Shown here in pieces: positions 62,949 through 64,000 of a DNA stretch of 64,000 nucleotides. The notes below the pieces were generated by a model. The model searched no databases. It saw only the letters and a list, made by a program, of their open reading frames with translations, and was not told the origin of the DNA. The translations under genes and the position numbers were made by a program. Position 1 is the first letter of the stretch; every line of letters begins with the position of its first letter. Source of the DNA: Brachybacterium muris (GTDB taxonomy: Bacteria > Actinomycetota > Actinomycetes > Actinomycetales > Dermabacteraceae); contig NZ_JAFBCB010000001.1 in assembly GCF_016907455.1 (NCBI RefSeq), positions 1 through 64,000 on the forward strand, read 5' to 3'.

Positions 62949-63232
62949 CCCGCTACCGGCTGCGCCCCCTGGTCAGCGACTGGGACGGGGAGGACCTGTG
63001 GGTGGGGGCGCTGCCCCACGGCCCGATCACCCGCATCCAGGGCGTGGGCGCCCTCGTGCTCGAGCTGCTCGCCGAGACGCCGGACCGCGCGGCGAGTCCC
63101 GCCGAGCTCGCCGACCGGCTGCGGCAGGAGGTCGAGGACGTGCCCGAGGACGCCGAGCAGATCATCACCAGCTTCCTCGCCGAGCTCGATACGGGCGGGA
63201 TCCTTGAGACGATCGAGGAGGATGCCGCGTGA
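62945..63232 (+). CDS. PqqD-like small protein
   Basis: A 95-residue protein with the PqqD fold pattern: strand-rich N-terminus (YRLRPLV then DLWVGALP), a G-V-G-A-L-V-L-E-L-L helix, and a second helix bundle ending D-T-G-G-I-L-E. PqqD proteins bind peptides and deliver them to a modifying enzyme. This start is GTG at 62945, in a 4-nt overlap with manA, and its stop overlaps the kinase-like gene. No precursor peptide is evident in the remaining window. Confidence 0.75.
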   Translation: MTRYRLRPLVSDWDGEDLWVGALPHGPITRIQGVGALVLELLAETPDRAASPAELADRLRQEVEDVPEDAEQIITSFLAELDTGGILETIEEDAA

Positions 63233-64000
63233 CCGCCGCGCCCACCACCATCGCCGCGATCCGGCTTGAGGTCGCCGGCCACAGCGTGCTGCTCACCTTC
63301 GGGCCCGGCCTGGAGACCGTGGCCGAGGAGATCGACACCCTGTGGTCCCACCTGCTTTCGGCCGACGACGACGGTGCGACGCCGCAGATCCGCCTCGACT
63401 ACGCGCTCGCCGGCGGCGACCTCCCCGCCGGGACCGTCCCGCTGCCCGCGCGGCCCGAGGCGAGCTACACCATCTCCGGCCACCTCACCCGCGAGGTGAT
63501 CCGCCGGCTGATCGGCACCCGCCTGCTGCTCCACGCCGGCGCCGTTGCCCACCCCGAGCTCGGCACCCTCGTGCTCGTCGGCGCGTCCGGGGCCGGGAAG
63601 TCCACCGCCTCCTCCATGCTGGGACGGGGCGGCGCCTACCTCACCGACGAGCTGACGATCATCACCCCCGGCAGCTTCACGCTCACCCCGTATCCCAAGC
63701 CCGTCTCCAAGCACGACCCGGAGCTCGGCGCGAAGCGGGATCTCGGCTTGCCGGACCTGGGGCTCCGCCCCGCCCATGAGGCGGCCGCCCCGGCGCCGGC
63801 GATGGTGCTGCTGCTCGAGCGGATCCGGGACGAGGACGAGCCGGAAGAGGGGTCCTCGGTGACGCGGGTGCCGCTGTCCGAGGCATTGACCCGGATCGTG
63901 CCGCAGACCTCCTCGCTGTGGGCGCTGCCCGGAGGTCTCGCCACGCTCGCCGAACTGCTGAACTCCGTGGGCGGCGCTCTGGAGGTGCGCTACCGGGAGG
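63229..64000 (+). CDS. HPr-kinase-like P-loop protein (partial at window end)
   Basis: The first 257 or so codons of a HprK-related kinase; the gene continues beyond the window. The key stretch is LVGASGAGKST (Walker A near residues 121-131) followed by YLTDELTIITP, the Walker-B-like position of HPr-kinase-type proteins. The N-terminal part (about 1-110) is a variable strand-rich domain. In similar loci such kinases are found beside PqqD and NTP_transf_5 proteins. Start GTG overlaps PqqD by 4 nt. Confidence 0.78.
   Translation, partial: MTAAPTTIAAIRLEVAGHSVLLTFGPGLETVAEEIDTLWSHLLSADDDGATPQIRLDYALAGGDLPAGTVPLPARPEASYTISGHLTREVIRRLIGTRLLLHAGAVAHPELGTLVLVGASGAGKSTASSMLGRGGAYLTDELTIITPGSFTLTPYPKPVSKHDPELGAKRDLGLPDLGLRPAHEAAAPAPAMVLLLERIRDEDEPEEGSSVTRVPLSEALTRIVPQTSSLWALPGGLATLAELLNSVGGALEVRYRE

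Noticed and set aside
1..64000. tRNA or rRNA genes
   Set aside because: No stretch with the expected cloverleaf arms or rRNA core sequence was noticed on reading; a dedicated RNA search was not possible here.

Overview
The window is high-GC DNA with many GTG starts, tightly overlapping genes, Tat/lipobox secretion signals, a quinone-linked pyruvate dehydrogenase and no outer-membrane genes. This points to a Gram-positive actinobacterium. The gene style resembles Brachybacterium and other Dermabacteraceae, but that genus-level guess rests on gene content, not on a search.

Region 1 (1-28.5 kb) is a chromosomal backbone of small modules. It holds a NarL-type two-component system with a DUF2087 partner; a CPBP-family membrane protein; an OmpR-type two-component system wrapped around an ABC-2 exporter (resembling peptide-antibiotic sensing and resistance modules); an F420-reductase-like NADP-binding protein; an AbiEi-like/PDDEXK protein; a class II glutamine amidotransferase coupled to a second, degenerate CPBP protein; a GNAT acetyltransferase; a MacAB-like tripartite exporter; a serine hydrolase; an oligosaccharide ABC importer (binding protein plus two permeases); a CNNM/CorC-family protein; and PoxB. 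Four copies of an about 60-bp palindromic element sit between these genes, together with several tandem-repeat tracts.

Region 2 (28.8-64 kb) is a surface-polysaccharide locus. It starts with a Wzc-like tyrosine autokinase and continues as a head-to-tail chain of overlapping genes: glycosyltransferases of several folds, CMP-nonulosonate-type cytidylyltransferases, a large CBS-NeuB-SAF-TIM-barrel fusion, a Wzy-like polymerase and an ABC exporter that may be the flippase. A reverse-strand operon of glycosyltransferases plus a hexapeptide acyltransferase follows. The right end carries a WbaP-like initiating phosphoglycosyltransferase, VanZ, ManA, and a nucleotidyltransferase/PqqD/HPr-kinase-like trio.

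Two rearrangement types damage the window. A 2,581-bp IS21-family element has cut the importer permease gene cleanly, with a 7-bp target duplication. A second, nested array of the same element (one complete copy between two partial copies facing opposite ways) truncates the ABC exporter and joins it to the tail of a different glycosyltransferase, with no target duplication, so chromosomal DNA has probably been lost there. Independently, a deletion inside a duplicated gene block fused the front of one cytidylyltransferase to the tail of a CgeB-like glycosyltransferase. The strain may therefore be unable to export or complete this polymer, unless other genes elsewhere compensate.

The most novel content is the pair of paralogous proteins at 32376 and 34106, which may be a new kind of nonulosonate transferase; the four-part NeuB fusion; the palindromic element family; and the hairpin over the istA ribosome-binding site.
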